A stretch of 64,000 nucleotides of DNA from Planctomycetota bacterium (lineage in GTDB: Bacteria > Planctomycetota > Planctomycetia > Pirellulales > Lacipirellulaceae): NCBI GenBank assembly GCA_029259945.1, contig JAJDEF010000017.1, positions 80,042 to 144,041 on the forward strand, given 5' to 3'. The notes beneath the pieces are model-generated. The model was not told the origin of the DNA, searched no databases, and saw only the letters and a program-made list of their open reading frames with translations. Positions 63,264 to 64,000 of this stretch are shown piece after piece (positions within the stretch are counted from its first letter, which is position 1; every line of letters starts with the position of its first letter). A program made the position numbers and the translations under genes.

Positions 63264-63739
63264 AAATCAAAAAAGTCTCGCAGAACAACCGAAAAAAGGC
63301 TTTCGAGGTGGCGACATACCGCCAAGGATATCTGTTTCCCTACGCGAAGTTGGAGATTCCGCCGTCTCGAGAGAATCCAATTGCAAGGGTTTACGTTGAT
63401 AAGGAACTAGATAACGAAGCATTCACTTATGAACTTGAATCAGGAGATGAAGGCACCGTACATATTGACCATGTCCTTGAATACAATCGCGACCCTCGGC
63501 ACATGCGGGATATTTTGCTCTACAAACTCACCTTGGCGGCACAAGATCGCGTAAAGAACAGTCCACTAAGCAAACGAGAACTTATTCGCAGGCTTGGTAC
63601 TTCGCCTGCTCAATTCTATCGCTTACTTGACCAAACAAATTACAAGAAATCCATGGATCAACTTATGGCTCTACTTCATGTTCTCGACTGTGAGGTTGAC
63701 CTCGTGATCAAAAAGAACCGTTTACAAAAGGCCGTATAA
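63260..63739 (+). CDS. HTH protein, possible antitoxin of the DUF4160 pair
   Basis: 159 residues. The N-terminal half is a beta-rich segment (FPYAKLEIPPSRENPIARVY, and DEGTVHIDHVLEYNRDPRH) not recognised as a family. The C-terminal half has a helix-turn-helix (LSKRELIRRLGTSPAQFYRL, about residues 108-128) and a short tail. The ATGA overlap with the DUF4160-like gene means the two are translated together. Antitoxin and autorepressor is my inference. Confidence 0.65.
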   Translation: MKIKKVSQNNRKKAFEVATYRQGYLFPYAKLEIPPSRENPIARVYVDKELDNEAFTYELESGDEGTVHIDHVLEYNRDPRHMRDILLYKLTLAAQDRVKNSPLSKRELIRRLGTSPAQFYRLLDQTNYKKSMDQLMALLHVLDCEVDLVIKKNRLQKAV

Positions 63740-63884
63740 CAAAACGGCTAATGCTAGGAACCTGAATTTTCAGCGGCGACAAAATACTCGCGTTGCGACC
63801 TTATTTTGTTGTGCCCGTCGTGTCGTTGTGTTTCAAACCTATTGTGCTTGAATGCTAAACAGTTCGTAGCGACTGTCTTGATTT
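63740..63884. other. Non-coding stretch next to the IS110 end
   Basis: 145 bp between the HTH gene and the stop of the transposase fragment. It probably contains the terminus of the IS110-family element. Elements of the IS1111 branch carry their bridge RNA on this side, but I cannot define an RNA or an element end by eye. Confidence 0.35.
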
Positions 63885-63998
63885 TCAAGAGGGCGAAGTA
63901 AAATTCCAGGGTTTATTTTCTTTGAGGATGGCATTGAGGATCAGGAGCAGCTTTCGCATGCAGGCAGTGAGGGCGGTCATTTTGGTTTTGCCTCGGCT
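63885..63998 (-). mobile_element. C-terminus of an IS110-family transposase, cut by the window edge
   Basis: The last 37 codons are present on the minus strand: MTALTACMRKLLLILNAILK followed by ENKPWN and a short tail. The ACMRKLL-LNA motif is the typical C-terminus of IS110-family DEDD transposases. The start is outside the window. These elements lack terminal inverted repeats of the usual kind. Confidence 0.85.
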
Positions 63999-64000
63999 GA

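Noticed and set aside
1..64000. CRISPR array, prophage or rRNA operon
   Set aside because: No regularly spaced repeats, no phage structural or integrase gene, and no rRNA-like sequence were seen on reading.

Overview
The window looks like chromosomal DNA of a planctomycete, most likely order Pirellulales (inference). The reasons are the DUF1592-type cytochrome and DUF1552 protein pair, PEP-CTERM and dockerin-bearing secreted proteins, a tetrahydromethanopterin (H4MPT) C1 gene (mch), olefin-synthesis type genes (oleB, oleC, oleD), a FecR-type N-terminal domain, a free-standing Hanks-type kinase, and a tRNA without encoded CCA. No CRISPR array, rRNA or prophage is visible. The only clear mobile element is the tail of an IS110-family transposase at the right edge.

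Layout. 0-10 kb: larC, a small coiled-coil membrane protein, a YyaL-type thioredoxin-domain protein, a FecR-N-like protein, smpB with an apparent ACG start, a ketosynthase-like protein lacking its catalytic Cys, a fatty acid desaturase, nrdR and rpoN. 10-13 kb: ybaB, dnaX with an A9 slippery run, and the small SRP RNA, followed by a perfect 58-bp palindrome. 12.9-15.2 kb: a tightly overlapping operon of oleB, a CitG-like gene and a 6-pyruvoyl-tetrahydropterin synthase-like gene. 15.4-20.6 kb: cheX, fliG, mutS and a cysteine-less thioredoxin-fold protein. 20.7-28.7 kb, all minus strand: an octaheme cytochrome, mch, oleC, oleD and aspS. 28.8-33.2 kb: tRNA-Met(CAT), a methyltransferase, three PEP-CTERM proteins and the remnant of a fourth, with REP-like elements. 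34-41 kb: the translation cluster thrS-infC-rpmI-rplT-pheS-(zinc ribbon)-pheT, in which infC appears to start at AUC and pheT lacks its tRNA-binding EMAP domain. 41-50 kb: the DUF1592/DUF1552 pair and four secreted proteins of unknown function, two of them paralogues. 50-56 kb: an RND efflux adaptor and pump and an AI-2E family permease. 56-59 kb: a retropepsin-like PEP-CTERM protein, a two-helix K+ channel and a Ser/Thr kinase. 59-62.5 kb: tandem glutamine synthetases, a eukaryote-type GSII then a bacterial GSI, the first behind a good sigma-54 promoter match. 62.5-64 kb: a second cysteine-less thioredoxin-fold protein, a DUF4160 plus HTH pair resembling a toxin-antitoxin module, and the IS110 tail.

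How the genes fit together. RpoN, encoded here, probably drives the GSII promoter. Genes of the olefin pathway and of the H4MPT pathway are intermixed in two separate operons, which is the most suggestive functional association in the window. Translation control is a second theme: smpB and infC share the same geometry (AGGAG, nine bases, non-AUG codon), and dnaX has a slippery run after which both alternative frames stop at once. The most striking DNA-level signal is the perfect 58-bp palindrome between the SRP RNA and oleB.
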